A DNA stretch of 64,000 nt from an uncultured Blautia sp. (lineage in GTDB: Bacteria > Bacillota > Clostridia > Lachnospirales > Lachnospiraceae): assembly GCA_900541985.1 (NCBI GenBank), contig UQLX01000013.1:1-64000 (forward strand), in the 5' to 3' direction. Shown piece by piece: positions 36,053 through 45,188 of the stretch. Each line of letters opens with the position of its first letter. Position 1 is the first letter of the stretch. Position numbers and translations under genes: made by a program. A model generated the notes under the pieces. It ran no database searches, was not told the DNA's origin, and was given only the letters and a program-made list of their open reading frames with translations.

Positions 36053-36074
36053 ATTCACAGATCCTCCTTTTTTT
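36043..36074 (+). terminator. Terminator after AraC gene
   Basis: GAGGATCTG/CAGATCCTC stem around the stop codon, then a run of seven T. It overlaps the end of the convergent LprI gene. Confidence 0.8.
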
Positions 36075-37104
36075 ATCTCAGATATTCTGCCAGCTGGTAA
36101 ACCCGTTCTTTTGTGATGCCGGCTCCTGTTCCAAATTCCACGGACGCACTCATGGAGCCACCGCCGATCTCCGCAACCGCCGCTTCTACAGCTGCTTCCT
36201 TATCCGCAATCCAGGCAAGCTGTTCCTGGGTAAGCGCATCAAAAGAATCCGCCGGAAGGATTTCCCGGATCCTTGCCCACATGGAATTCAGCTCATCGTC
36301 CCATAAAGTATAGATTTCCTGGGCAGTTATATTGATCGTTGACTGATCCGCATAGCTGTCTGCTTTCTGATTCAGCTCTGCTTCTCTGGCCTCCAGCTCT
36401 GCCAGCTCCGCGTCAATTGAAGAGCCTTCCGAACCCACACCTTCCACTTCTTCATTTCGGAAACTGGAAAACCCTTCTCCCTGCGCCTCATTATAGAGTC
36501 CGATAAAGGGAAGACCGGTTTCTGTCAGCTCATTCATATCATAGTAACCTATCCAGCTTCTGTAGTCCTCCGGCAATTCTGCAATAGGCGCTCCCTCTGT
36601 ATAAAACAGAATCCTCTCAGCGCCCTCCAGTCCGTACGGCTCACTGTATACCCACTTCATACCGTCAATAATCTCTGATGTTTCCGGTTCCTTCTTGTAT
36701 GTTATAGACTGGATTTCCGCTGAATAGGTGTATTCATTTACCTTTTCCGGTTCTGTGAATTTTCCGGAAAATTCACAGACATATACAGTTCCGTTGGGAT
36801 ATCCTTCTCCGGTTTCCCCCATATTGGTATCGTGATAATTTCCTTCAAAGCTTCCGTCTTCCTGAATCGTAAGCACTGTTCCCCAGGCGCCGACGCCGCT
36901 GCTGAATGCAAAATTCAGTCCCTGCACATCCTGATAGGTGAATTCTTCGTTCTGTGTTTCTGTCGGATATGTCTCCATATTCTCAGCCTGTCTTTCCAGT
37001 GTTTCCACATCCACCTGCTCCTGTGCCCATACAGTAAATGGTACCGCCATCGCAAGTATAACAGCTGCACAAACGATTTCTGCTGTTTTTTTCTTTTTAC
37101 TCAT
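36073..37104 (-). CDS. Secreted protein with LprI (DUF1311)-like C-terminus
   Basis: A 343-residue exported protein. Signal peptide to about residue 27 (VWAQEQ). Middle region (about 60-215) of beta-strand type with no family I can name. The C-terminal 95 residues (TLWDDELNSMWARIREILP, FDALTQEQLAWIADKEAAVE) match the LprI/DUF1311 pattern, whose founder inhibits lysozyme. A lysozyme-resistance role is possible but not shown. GGAGG start site. Sits between the AraC gene and the compartment operon terminator. Confidence 0.72.
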   Translation of the reverse strand: MSKKKKTAEIVCAAVILAMAVPFTVWAQEQVDVETLERQAENMETYPTETQNEEFTYQDVQGLNFAFSSGVGAWGTVLTIQEDGSFEGNYHDTNMGETGEGYPNGTVYVCEFSGKFTEPEKVNEYTYSAEIQSITYKKEPETSEIIDGMKWVYSEPYGLEGAERILFYTEGAPIAELPEDYRSWIGYYDMNELTETGLPFIGLYNEAQGEGFSSFRNEEVEGVGSEGSSIDAELAELEAREAELNQKADSYADQSTINITAQEIYTLWDDELNSMWARIREILPADSFDALTQEQLAWIADKEAAVEAAVAEIGGGSMSASVEFGTGAGITKERVYQLAEYLR

Positions 37105-37131
37105 TTCATTTCCTCCTTCACCTGCTTTTTC

Positions 37132-37168
37132 CTGTATAAAACAAAATCAGGTGCAAGCATCACCTGAT
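37132..37168 (-). terminator. Terminator of BMC operon
   Basis: ATCAGGTG/CACCTGAT stem then TTTGTTTT on the minus strand, just after pduO. Confidence 0.85.
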
Positions 37169-37183
37169 CTTTGTTTTCTTCAT

Positions 37184-38227
37184 CTATAATACTTCATTCA
37201 AAACAGACAGTCCATACTCTGCCAGGCTGTGATCCTCTTCTCCTGTTCCTCCACTGATTCCCAGTCCGCCGATGATGGTATCACCAACTTTAAGAGGTAC
37301 TCCTCCTGCAAAGATCACAATCTTTCCATTGTCCATTTTATCCACACCGTAGAAGGTACCTCCCGGCTGTGCAAGCTTCGACAATTCCATGGTAGACATT
37401 TTTACTGCCACAGAAGTGTATGCCTTTTTTGTAGCCACATCAAAGCTGACCAGAAAAGCTCCATCCATCACATGGACTGCGACCGGATTTCCTTCCGGTC
37501 CGCAGATGGCGATCACTGCCTTTTTTCCTCTGCGCCTGGCCTCTTCTTCAATCTTTTCGATCAGGCGCTTGGCACTGTCCAGAGTAATCCTGCCCTGTAC
37601 GCCCATTCTTTTTAATACTTCCTGAATGACAGCCTCACTGGCTGCAGGATTCTGATTCTGTTCCATGGATTTTTCCTCTTTTCCACCATTAACAGCTTCT
37701 GAAGCTGTATTATCCACCTTCTTTTCCATCTTTGCATCCGTATATCTTGCAAGTACATACAGATAATCTGCCAGACGGTTCATAAAGATCTTTGCACCGT
37801 TATCCGCACCAAATTTCACACTGACTGCTGCAAGGGCGCGTTCTGCTCTCCTTGAGACTGTACGGGCAATATCCAATTCTGCGGAAAGCCGGCACTGGCC
37901 GGGAAGGATAAATTCCTTCGGTCTCTGGAAAAGCCCTTCCATACGGTCGATCTCCTGTTCCAGAAATTCCGCTGTATGTTCATCAAGCTTATATTCTTTG
38001 TTATAAGGATCTGCCACACCTGCCATGACCGTGATCAGAATACGCTGGATGTTTTCCAGCATACGGATGTTTTCTTCATCTTCGATCATTGTTTTTACCA
38101 GTCCCAGATGGCTTGTCAGCTCGTCAATAGTTCCTACCAGCTGAATACGGTCGTCTGACTTGGAAACATTTTTTGTGCGGACCAGACTGGTCGTGCCTCT
38201 GTCACCGCCTTTTGTATAAATGCTCAT
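37184..38227 (-). CDS. pduO: ATP:cob(I)alamin adenosyltransferase with GlcG/HbpS domain
   Basis: A 347-residue two-domain PduO. Residues 1-175: adenosyltransferase with N-terminal TKGGDRGTTSLV, catalytic SRRAERAL and NRLADYLYVLARY. A linker follows, then a GlcG/HbpS (DUF336) heme/cobalamin-type domain from about 230 (KKAVIAICGPEGNPVAVHVMDGAFLVS). Makes adenosylcobalamin for the B12-dependent dehydratase. Overlaps pduH by 4 bp; last gene of the long operon. Its presence shows that the locus is equipped to keep the B12 enzyme running. Confidence 0.95.
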   Translation of the reverse strand: MSIYTKGGDRGTTSLVRTKNVSKSDDRIQLVGTIDELTSHLGLVKTMIEDEENIRMLENIQRILITVMAGVADPYNKEYKLDEHTAEFLEQEIDRMEGLFQRPKEFILPGQCRLSAELDIARTVSRRAERALAAVSVKFGADNGAKIFMNRLADYLYVLARYTDAKMEKKVDNTASEAVNGGKEEKSMEQNQNPAASEAVIQEVLKRMGVQGRITLDSAKRLIEKIEEEARRRGKKAVIAICGPEGNPVAVHVMDGAFLVSFDVATKKAYTSVAVKMSTMELSKLAQPGGTFYGVDKMDNGKIVIFAGGVPLKVGDTIIGGLGISGGTGEEDHSLAEYGLSVLNEVL

Positions 38228-38583
38228 AACGACATCTCCCCATTTTCTGTATAAATCGGTTTAAACGGCATTTTCTTTACCGCTCTCGCACTGTTGCTCC
38301 CCAGATTCCTGCACTGCCAGAAACGGGGATCATTCAATTCAAATACATTTTTTCCTTTTGGAAGTCCTGCCATCTGCATGGCGATCCTCCTGCCCTCCAT
38401 TCCGATCCCGGAACCCAGCATGGAATCTTTGGCTGCTTCATAAGCAAGTGTATCCATGTCTCCTTTTCCGGAATGTACTTCGTAAAGGACACCCTCTTCC
38501 TCAATTCCTGCACAGATCTCCCGAAGAAGATCCTCATCAGGATCTCTTGTATAAATGATAACAGTTGGCTTATTTACAATCAT
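38224..38583 (-). CDS. pduH: Diol dehydratase reactivase small subunit
   Basis: A 119-residue beta subunit resembling the dehydratase beta fold (PTVIIYTRDPDEDLLREICAGIEEEG, GSGIGMEGRRIAMQM). With PduG it swaps damaged cobalamin out of the dehydratase. Overlaps pduO by 4 bp and follows pduG by 10 bp. Confidence 0.94.
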   Translation of the reverse strand: MIVNKPTVIIYTRDPDEDLLREICAGIEEEGVLYEVHSGKGDMDTLAYEAAKDSMLGSGIGMEGRRIAMQMAGLPKGKNVFELNDPRFWQCRNLGSNSARAVKKMPFKPIYTENGEMSL

Positions 38584-38593
38584 CTTCCCTCCG

Positions 38594-40408
38594 TTATCTG
38601 CTGCTTAAATATGACATTAACAAACCTGTGGCAACTGCATTTCTCGGACCCTCGGTTCCCCGGATATTTCCCCGTCCACAGACGATCCGGTACTCTGCCA
38701 GAGCTTCTGTCAGCATCTCCGGGATTTCAAAATCCTCTGCCGAACCTCCCACCAGCACCACGTTTGGTATCTTTCTTAAATCATGATCCGGAGCCACTTT
38801 TTCCAGAGCGCGGATGGCATTTCGCACAAACACCTTGCGCTTGGCTTCCCTTCGCACCTCCAGGATCTTTTCCATTGGGATATCTTCCTCCACCTTCAGC
38901 ATTTCGCCTGGTGCAAGAAGTACCACATGTCCATAATATCTGGGATCTATGGATTCTTCAAAAAACTGCATGGAACCATTTTCCAGTCTCATATGAAAAA
39001 GGCTTTCTACCTTTCCCATCGGATATTTCTTGATCTGTTCTGCCGTAGTACGGCTGCCCAGTCCAAGCTCCGTCTGGATCAGCATGGTCACAAGCTCTCC
39101 CGCTCCTGCCTGATGTGTCGTGCGGACACTGCCGTCTGTTTCCAGTACTGCAGCATCTGTAGATCCGCCTCCCATATCAAGGATGGCAAGAGGAAGTCTT
39201 GTTCCCGGTGTCGTCAGGGAACCTAACGCTGCCATTACCGCTTCCACACCGGCTACCACTGCTTTGATATGCAGTTCCTGTTCCAGTTTTTCTGCTATCT
39301 TCTGCATAGGAAGATGCTTTGTTTTTACCATTGCGGCGATCCCTACCGCTTTTTCCATACAGGTCTCACCTGCCAGTGAACCTGAGATTTCTACCGGAGC
39401 CATGGTATCCACTGCCAGGATATCTGTGATCCTTGCTTCGTGGTCTCCCTCTGCCGCAACATCCGTCATACTTTTTTTGATACGGTTCAGCATATTTCCC
39501 ACATTGGTATCCTGCTGTCCGTCAATATCCCGGATCTCGCCTGCTTTATGAAGACTGTCCATGATCGTATCTGCTCCGGTATCGATATTCACACGGATCT
39601 CCTGCGTGCCGTGAAAATTGATCTCACCTGCAGGAAGAACATTTTCTCTGATATTTCCATTTGGTGTGCGGATAACTACCGCACTTCTTTTTCCGATCAG
39701 ACTTTTGGCAATAGGGGTAACTGCCTTTGTCTCCTCTGCATCCAATCCCAGAAGAGTAGCAATTCCATAAGGATTGCTCAGCATTCGTATTCCTGTTCCC
39801 GGAAGTGCTACCTCAATGGCTACAAGCTTTTCCTCCGGTACCCTTTCTATATGCCGTACTTCATCAATGATCGGAATCTGCCTGTTCAGGCGGTTTTCCA
39901 CAAGAACAGCCTCGTCTGCCTGGAGGATCAGTCCCCGGATATCCAATTCCGGAATATGCTGGTTCAGCCTGGCTGCCACTTCTTCATAGGAAAACTTATT
40001 TGACGCCACTACTATATAGGGAACATCTGGTTTTCCTTTCCAGATGTTTTCCAGATGGATCAGATATCCGGCAGCCTCTCCTGCTCCTGCGGGAGTAGAA
40101 GGATTATGACCGATCATGGAAGATTCCGTGATAATGGTTTCCGTAATGGTTTCCATTGCCGTGTCACCAATCACAGGCGCAGCCTCATTTAAGCGCACTA
40201 AATCAAGGGCTTCTAAAGGCTGCCTGATTTGATCCATGGCCTCCTGAAGAGCCGCCTTAATCCCATGAACGTTCGGAAGCGTTCCTTTCGTTCCTGTGGT
40301 AATACGGGAAGCGGAGGAGAGGAAATGAAAACTTCCATCCTCTCCCACGCTGCCGATACATACTTCAGTTGTGGAATTTCCTATGTCAACACCAGCAATC
40401 AGTTTCAA
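38594..40408 (-). CDS. pduG: Diol dehydratase reactivase large subunit (ATPase)
   Basis: A 604-residue ASKHA-fold ATPase. Seen: AGVDIGNSTTEVCIG at the N-terminus, AILDMGGGSTDAAVL near 410, NVVLVGGSAEDFEIP near the C-terminus. Uses ATP hydrolysis to release inactivated cobalamin from PduCDE. Overlaps pduE by 4 bp. Length matches known reactivase alpha subunits (about 604-610). Confidence 0.96.
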   Translation of the reverse strand: MKLIAGVDIGNSTTEVCIGSVGEDGSFHFLSSASRITTGTKGTLPNVHGIKAALQEAMDQIRQPLEALDLVRLNEAAPVIGDTAMETITETIITESSMIGHNPSTPAGAGEAAGYLIHLENIWKGKPDVPYIVVASNKFSYEEVAARLNQHIPELDIRGLILQADEAVLVENRLNRQIPIIDEVRHIERVPEEKLVAIEVALPGTGIRMLSNPYGIATLLGLDAEETKAVTPIAKSLIGKRSAVVIRTPNGNIRENVLPAGEINFHGTQEIRVNIDTGADTIMDSLHKAGEIRDIDGQQDTNVGNMLNRIKKSMTDVAAEGDHEARITDILAVDTMAPVEISGSLAGETCMEKAVGIAAMVKTKHLPMQKIAEKLEQELHIKAVVAGVEAVMAALGSLTTPGTRLPLAILDMGGGSTDAAVLETDGSVRTTHQAGAGELVTMLIQTELGLGSRTTAEQIKKYPMGKVESLFHMRLENGSMQFFEESIDPRYYGHVVLLAPGEMLKVEEDIPMEKILEVRREAKRKVFVRNAIRALEKVAPDHDLRKIPNVVLVGGSAEDFEIPEMLTEALAEYRIVCGRGNIRGTEGPRNAVATGLLMSYLSSR

Positions 40409-40800
40409 AGAAGAATTCCCCTTTTTTCATAAATTTCAGCTGCTTCCAGAACCAGCTTTGCACAATGAGGAGCATTGTATTTTTCAAGAAGCTCCTGTGC
40501 CATAAATACAAGTTCTTTTTTTGTAGAGCGGTTTGGTCTCAGCTTATTATACATTGTTAATATTACTTCGTCCGGTACATTGGCAAGTTCTGAAGCTCTC
40601 TGGAAATTTGCTTCCATCTGAGGATTATCCGCTTCCTTTGCTACCTGTCCCTGACGTTTCAGCATTTCCGGAGATATCTTGATATCCTCGGCCTGTACAT
40701 TACCTCTTTTTACCTCTTCCAGCGTAATATCAGAAAGCTTTTTGCCAGTTTTGGAGGTAATGGTATCCGCTTCATTCTGTCCTAAAGGATAGCTGCTCAT
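40405..40800 (-). CDS. pduE: B12-dependent diol dehydratase small (gamma) subunit
   Basis: A 131-residue helical gamma subunit. Starts at the ATG that overlaps the pduD stop (TAATG) behind GGGAGG; the longer frame start inside pduD is not used. Seen: TSKTGKKLSDITLEEV, NFQRASELANVPDEVILTMYNKLRPNRST and a KYNAPHCAKLVLEAAEIYEKRG C-terminus, all typical. No encapsulation tail of its own; PduD supplies it. Confidence 0.95.
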   Translation of the reverse strand: MSSYPLGQNEADTITSKTGKKLSDITLEEVKRGNVQAEDIKISPEMLKRQGQVAKEADNPQMEANFQRASELANVPDEVILTMYNKLRPNRSTKKELVFMAQELLEKYNAPHCAKLVLEAAEIYEKRGILL

Positions 40801-41486
40801 TATCTTCCCTCCCATTCGATCATGCCTTTTTCCGGATCCAGCTGCTCAGTTTCTACAATATGCATAAGAGCCGCTTTCACCTGATATTTTGCACGTACCA
40901 TAGGATCGTTGGTACACTCGATAGGAGTTACCTTCTCTCCTTTTACATATCTGGCTGCATTGCGTCCGATCTTACGATAGGTTTCCAGATCCATAAGCGG
41001 TGCCTGTGGAAAAAGCTCCAGATTGGAAAGAGGATACAGATCCTTCTGATGGATCACTGTAGTTCCCTTTGACTGGATTCCGATTCCGATTCCGGAACCG
41101 GAAAGCTTAGCTGCCTGAAGTGCCATAAAACACACATCAGAAGTATCCAGCACCTTTACTACACGGGATGTCATTCCCTCTTCCTCAATACCCGCTTTTA
41201 CATTGCGAAGTACTTCATCCAGAGGAATTCCTCCCATGGTCTTATTGATTTCTGTCTGAAATGCTGCGCCCACACCGATCACGATCTCCCTGGGATCAGT
41301 TCCCTGGGCAGCACGTGCCGCACCCTCATAAGAATGTTTCGGGCGCATCCTTGTTCTGCCTGCAAGTTCCTGTGTACTGGAAGGCTGCTGCATTTCTGCC
41401 TGTGTCTGGGGCTGTGCACCATTCTTATGCAACTGCTCCACCACTGCCTGAGTAATGGCTCGTATCAGCTGTTCATTTACTTCCAT
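40800..41486 (-). CDS. pduD: B12-dependent diol dehydratase medium (beta) subunit
   Basis: A 228-residue beta subunit. The N-terminal amphipathic helix (NEQLIRAITQAVVEQL) followed by a Gln/Pro-rich linker is a classical encapsulation peptide that targets cargo to the shell. Core motifs EIVIGVGAAFQTEINKTMGGIP and SGSGIGIGIQSKGTTVIHQ hold the cobalamin-contact region. Sits between pduC and pduE. Confidence 0.96.
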   Translation of the reverse strand: MEVNEQLIRAITQAVVEQLHKNGAQPQTQAEMQQPSSTQELAGRTRMRPKHSYEGAARAAQGTDPREIVIGVGAAFQTEINKTMGGIPLDEVLRNVKAGIEEEGMTSRVVKVLDTSDVCFMALQAAKLSGSGIGIGIQSKGTTVIHQKDLYPLSNLELFPQAPLMDLETYRKIGRNAARYVKGEKVTPIECTNDPMVRAKYQVKAALMHIVETEQLDPEKGMIEWEGR

Positions 41487-41496
41487 GGCACACCTC

Positions 41497-43191
41497 CTAA
41501 AATTCGTTTACATTGATCCTGTGAGGAATTGCTTTGATCTCCTCCCAGCGCTTGCCGGAAACACGATATCCGGTTCCCGGTCCCATATAATCGTTCGGAG
41601 TATTTACACCGGACATTACCTGGAAATGCTCGTCCAGGATCGCCGCTGTATGCATATAATCTCCGATCACTCTCTGTTTCAGCATGTTCAGGATGTTTTC
41701 CGCAAGCTCTGTATAACCGCTTTCTGCCAGAGCTTTTACCACATCAACTCCTGTAATGCCGCGTTTCATCATGTCGTCTGCAGACATCAGATCTGCTGCC
41801 GCATCACGCTTCAGCGTATCCCTGCTTCCGTGCGCGTAGGTAACTGCCTCCACCTGTTCATCTGTCACCTCGGTAAGTCCAAGATATTTAAAGACTGCCT
41901 GAACTGCTTTTCCTGCGGTACGGCGTACACGGATCACGTCCTCTTCCGTAACCGGGCGAAGGCCTCCGTCTACCTGCATATCTCTCTGCATCACATTATA
42001 GTCATCAAAATCCTCCGCATCGAAATTGGAGCCTGCAAACATGTTGTCATAGTTTGGCTCTGCCGCATATCCGGAGAAGATAAAATCTGTTCCCGGCATA
42101 AACTGCAGCATAGTCCTTGCAGTCCTTCTCATATCTGAGTTGGAAAAGCTCTGGTCATTGGAGGAAGCACATTCCAGGCCAAGAAGAGCTGCCACAAGGT
42201 TTTCACCAATAATCTCACGGATTCCTGCCGGAACTCCGGCAGCTACACCAACGCAGCTTACAGAACCATTCTGGATTCCCTGGCTTCCTGCGCCCTTGGT
42301 CACATAGAGACAGCGGCACTCAAGATAAAGCATGGATTTCATCTCACTGCTTCCCATAAGCACCTCGCTGCCTGCACCTGAAGTAAAGCGAACCTTCAGT
42401 CCTCTGGAAGCATAAGCGGAATTCAGAAATGCTTTGGAATACGGAGTATCATCTCCGTCGATAAATACTTTTTCTGTACCATATACAGAAAGAGTTTCTG
42501 CATATGTTGTAAGACCACGGATTCCCAGTTCCAGTTCCGTTGCTTCTTCTGCAGAGCACTGTGTAAGGACACCCGGGCGTCCAACCTGAGAGCCGATCAG
42601 AAGAGCCATTGCACTGAACGGTGCATAACGTGCCACGCCCATTGTAGTCTCTTCTTCACTGAAGCCTCTTAATGCTCCCTCTGCAGCATCTGCTGCGATC
42701 TGTACCGGATCATCTTTCAGATTGGTGATATGTGCCTGGTTGCCCGGCACCTTTCTGGCACGCATTTTCTGCATACCCATCATCATCTCCACCACGTTCA
42801 GGCAGTTGATAACTTCTGCCATCTTCGCCGGTGTGATGCCGGATACGATCTCCAGGATTTCCTTACGGGAAACATGGATATCCACAATCTTTCTGGCTAT
42901 TTCCAGAGAAGAAACCGCCATAGACGCCTCTGCTCTGTCTGTACGGATCGCGTAATCTGCAATAAACTGATCCAGGAAGTCAAAGTCTTCTCTCTTCTTT
43001 CCGTCCAGTTCTGTGATCACACCATCTTCAATTTTTATGGAAGGCTCCGGATCATACGGGCTGTGCATAGCCACAAATCCCATCTCCGGCCATTCGTCAA
43101 TAAAACCGTCTTTATTCACTGCCCGGCGATCCAGCGCCTCTATTCTTTTCGATCTTTTCATAGTGTCTACCTTTTCAGAGAAGTCTTTCAC
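41497..43191 (-). CDS. pduC: B12-dependent propanediol dehydratase large (alpha) subunit
   Basis: Catalytic TIM barrel converting 1,2-propanediol (or glycerol) to the aldehyde with adenosylcobalamin. Seen: QMRARKVP-to-NQAHITNLKDDPVQIAADAAEG substrate site, SQVGRPGVLTQCSAEEA, CYA-like TYAETLSVYGTE, GSGSEV-like GAGSEVLMGSSE, SSNDQSFSNSDMRRT. From the internal ATG at 43161 the protein would be 554 residues, as in Salmonella; the GTG used here has the stronger AAGGAG site. No cobalamin riboswitch precedes it. Confidence 0.96.
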   Translation of the reverse strand: MKDFSEKVDTMKRSKRIEALDRRAVNKDGFIDEWPEMGFVAMHSPYDPEPSIKIEDGVITELDGKKREDFDFLDQFIADYAIRTDRAEASMAVSSLEIARKIVDIHVSRKEILEIVSGITPAKMAEVINCLNVVEMMMGMQKMRARKVPGNQAHITNLKDDPVQIAADAAEGALRGFSEEETTMGVARYAPFSAMALLIGSQVGRPGVLTQCSAEEATELELGIRGLTTYAETLSVYGTEKVFIDGDDTPYSKAFLNSAYASRGLKVRFTSGAGSEVLMGSSEMKSMLYLECRCLYVTKGAGSQGIQNGSVSCVGVAAGVPAGIREIIGENLVAALLGLECASSNDQSFSNSDMRRTARTMLQFMPGTDFIFSGYAAEPNYDNMFAGSNFDAEDFDDYNVMQRDMQVDGGLRPVTEEDVIRVRRTAGKAVQAVFKYLGLTEVTDEQVEAVTYAHGSRDTLKRDAAADLMSADDMMKRGITGVDVVKALAESGYTELAENILNMLKQRVIGDYMHTAAILDEHFQVMSGVNTPNDYMGPGTGYRVSGKRWEEIKAIPHRINVNEF

Positions 43192-43209
43192 AGCTTCTGT
43201 TCTCCTTTA

Positions 43210-44361
43210 TCAGAAGGACCACAGTTTTGTGTAGATCCTGATAATATCTTCCTTGGTCGGTACTCTGGGGTTCGTAGGTGTACATGCATCTGCAAGAGCT
43301 GCCTCTGCCATTTTATCTACTGCCGCAAAGTATGCATCCGGTGTAATTGTCCCGATTTCCTGAATAGTAAGAGGAATGTTCATCTCTTTCAGCATAAACT
43401 GAATCCAGTTTACAAGAGAACGGACGCTCATTACCTTATTGTAATTACTCAGTCCCAGGATATGGGCGATATTTGCATATCTCTTCACTGCCGGAAGATA
43501 TTCTTTCTGACTTCTGCTGTGTTTGTTGATATTTGAGTTAAACTCTACAATATGAGGAAGCAACATCGCATTTGCTCTTCCATGAGGAATATGGAACATC
43601 GCTCCAAGCTGATGTGCCATACTGTGCGTAATTCCAAGTCCTGCCGTATTGAAGGAAAGTCCTGCAAGGCAGGATGCCACATGCATTTTCTGACGGGCAT
43701 GCATATCTGTTCCGTCCAGATAAGCTCTCAGGAGGAACACACCGCAGATCTCAATGGATTTTTCTGCCAGTGCAGAAGAAAACTCATTGTGATCAAGGCT
43801 GACATAAGATTCCAGCGCATGCGTAAACACGTCCATACCGGTATCCGCTGTAATAGAAGGCGGAACACTTTTTACCAGCTCTGCGTCAAGAATCGCCTCA
43901 TCTGCTGTCAGACTGTCAGAAACGAGAGGATATTTAACCTTTGCCTCCGTATCATTGACAACTGCAAAAGAAGTGACTTCCGAACCGGTACCGCTGGTCG
44001 TAGGGATTGCAATCAGTCCTACATCTGCATAGTGATTGATCTTCAGGGCGAATTCACGGATCGCCTTGGAAGAGTCAATCGCGGAACCGCCGCCTACTGC
44101 TACGACCACATCCGGCTGAAAGCTCAGAAACTTCTTAACACCGTCTGCGATCTTATCTACAGGTGCATCCGGAACTACATTATGAAAAATATCATAGTCC
44201 TTACCGCCTTTATTCAGCGGCTCTGTGATCAGATGGATCATATCGCTCTGAACCACAAAAGGATCTGTGATGATCAGAACTCTCTGATATGGAATATCTC
44301 TCAGCCTGTCCAGTGAATTCTCACCAAAATGGATGACTGTCTTCATCTCAAAAGTCTTCAT
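43210..44361 (-). CDS. pduQ: Iron-containing alcohol dehydrogenase (1-propanol dehydrogenase)
   Basis: A 383-residue group III alcohol dehydrogenase. Seen: VVAVGGGSAIDSSKAI NAD loop, IPTTSGTGSEVTSF, and iron ligands in GLSFNTAGLGITHSMAHQLGAMFHIPHGRANAMLLPH. Regenerates NAD inside the shell by reducing propionaldehyde to propanol. AAGGAG before the chosen ATG. Lies between the DeoR gene and pduC. It has no obvious encapsulation helix at either end. Confidence 0.92.
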   Translation of the reverse strand: MKTFEMKTVIHFGENSLDRLRDIPYQRVLIITDPFVVQSDMIHLITEPLNKGGKDYDIFHNVVPDAPVDKIADGVKKFLSFQPDVVVAVGGGSAIDSSKAIREFALKINHYADVGLIAIPTTSGTGSEVTSFAVVNDTEAKVKYPLVSDSLTADEAILDAELVKSVPPSITADTGMDVFTHALESYVSLDHNEFSSALAEKSIEICGVFLLRAYLDGTDMHARQKMHVASCLAGLSFNTAGLGITHSMAHQLGAMFHIPHGRANAMLLPHIVEFNSNINKHSRSQKEYLPAVKRYANIAHILGLSNYNKVMSVRSLVNWIQFMLKEMNIPLTIQEIGTITPDAYFAAVDKMAEAALADACTPTNPRVPTKEDIIRIYTKLWSF

Positions 44362-44377
44362 ATATGATGCTCCTTTT

Positions 44378-45151
44378 CTATGGCTGTATCTGGGGATAAC
44401 GACATTCGATCCCCGCATCTGTAAAACATGCAAGCCACTTTTCAGAAGGCTTTTTGTCTGTTACAACCATATCTAAATCCCGCAGTTTTCCGGCTACGGA
44501 AAAAGCGGTCTGATCAAATTTTGTACTGTCAACAACCAGAATCTTCCGGCGTCCGGAGGCAAGCATGGCTTTTTTTGTGGTGCCAAAAGCCTCCTGGGAT
44601 TCCATAATCCCCCATTCCTGATCCAGCGCCTTACAGGAAAAGAACACCTTGTCCACATAATAGGACCGGATTGCTTCTTCTGTTCTGGATCCCAGAAAAG
44701 CAAGATACCCTTCCTTCATTACACCGCCTGTGGAAATTATATTCCAGCCGGATACATCGGAAAGCTCGATCAGGATCTCCATAGAATTCGTGATCACCGT
44801 CAGTCTTTCTTTTTCTTTCAGCGCCTTGGCGATAAATACAGCCGTGGTGCTTGCATCCAGAAAAATATGATCTCCGTCCTGAACCAGTGATGCAACGATC
44901 TCTGCCATTTTCTGTTTCCCGGCCACATTCTGGTTTTTTCGAATATTAAAGGGCAGGTCAATACTCACATTTTCATTAATGACAGCTCCACCGTAGCTTT
45001 TTGTGGCAAGCCCTTCTTTTTCAAGCTTATCCAGATCACGGCGTATGGTCTCCTCTGAAACATCATAGAGCTGGCTCAGTTCACTGACCACCACTCTTTT
45101 TTCTGTCTGAAGCTTCTCAAGGATAAGATTCCGTCTTTCTAATGCCAGCAT
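44378..45151 (-). CDS. DeoR-family transcriptional regulator
   Basis: A 257-residue regulator: N-terminal winged helix (RRNLILEKLQTEKRVVVSELSQLYDVSEETIRRDLDKLEKEG) and C-terminal DeoRC sugar-phosphate sensor (FLDASTTAVFIAKAL, ITNSMEILIEL, STGGVMKEGYLAFLG). Encoded inside the compartment operon between shell and B12 dehydratase genes. The natural effector would be fuculose/rhamnulose 1-phosphate or lactaldehyde-pathway phosphate (inference). ACAACA-rich stretches at both locus promoters are candidate sites. Confidence 0.92.
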   Translation of the reverse strand: MLALERRNLILEKLQTEKRVVVSELSQLYDVSEETIRRDLDKLEKEGLATKSYGGAVINENVSIDLPFNIRKNQNVAGKQKMAEIVASLVQDGDHIFLDASTTAVFIAKALKEKERLTVITNSMEILIELSDVSGWNIISTGGVMKEGYLAFLGSRTEEAIRSYYVDKVFFSCKALDQEWGIMESQEAFGTTKKAMLASGRRKILVVDSTKFDQTAFSVAGKLRDLDMVVTDKKPSEKWLACFTDAGIECRYPQIQP

Positions 45152-45188
45152 TTTTCCCGCCCCCTTTTGAGAACTTTATTTTTATAAA

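Noticed and set aside
43192..43209. Possible cobalamin riboswitch before pduC
   Set aside because: Only 18 bp separate pduQ and pduC, and neither there nor before fucA or the DeoR gene did I see a B12-box-like block.
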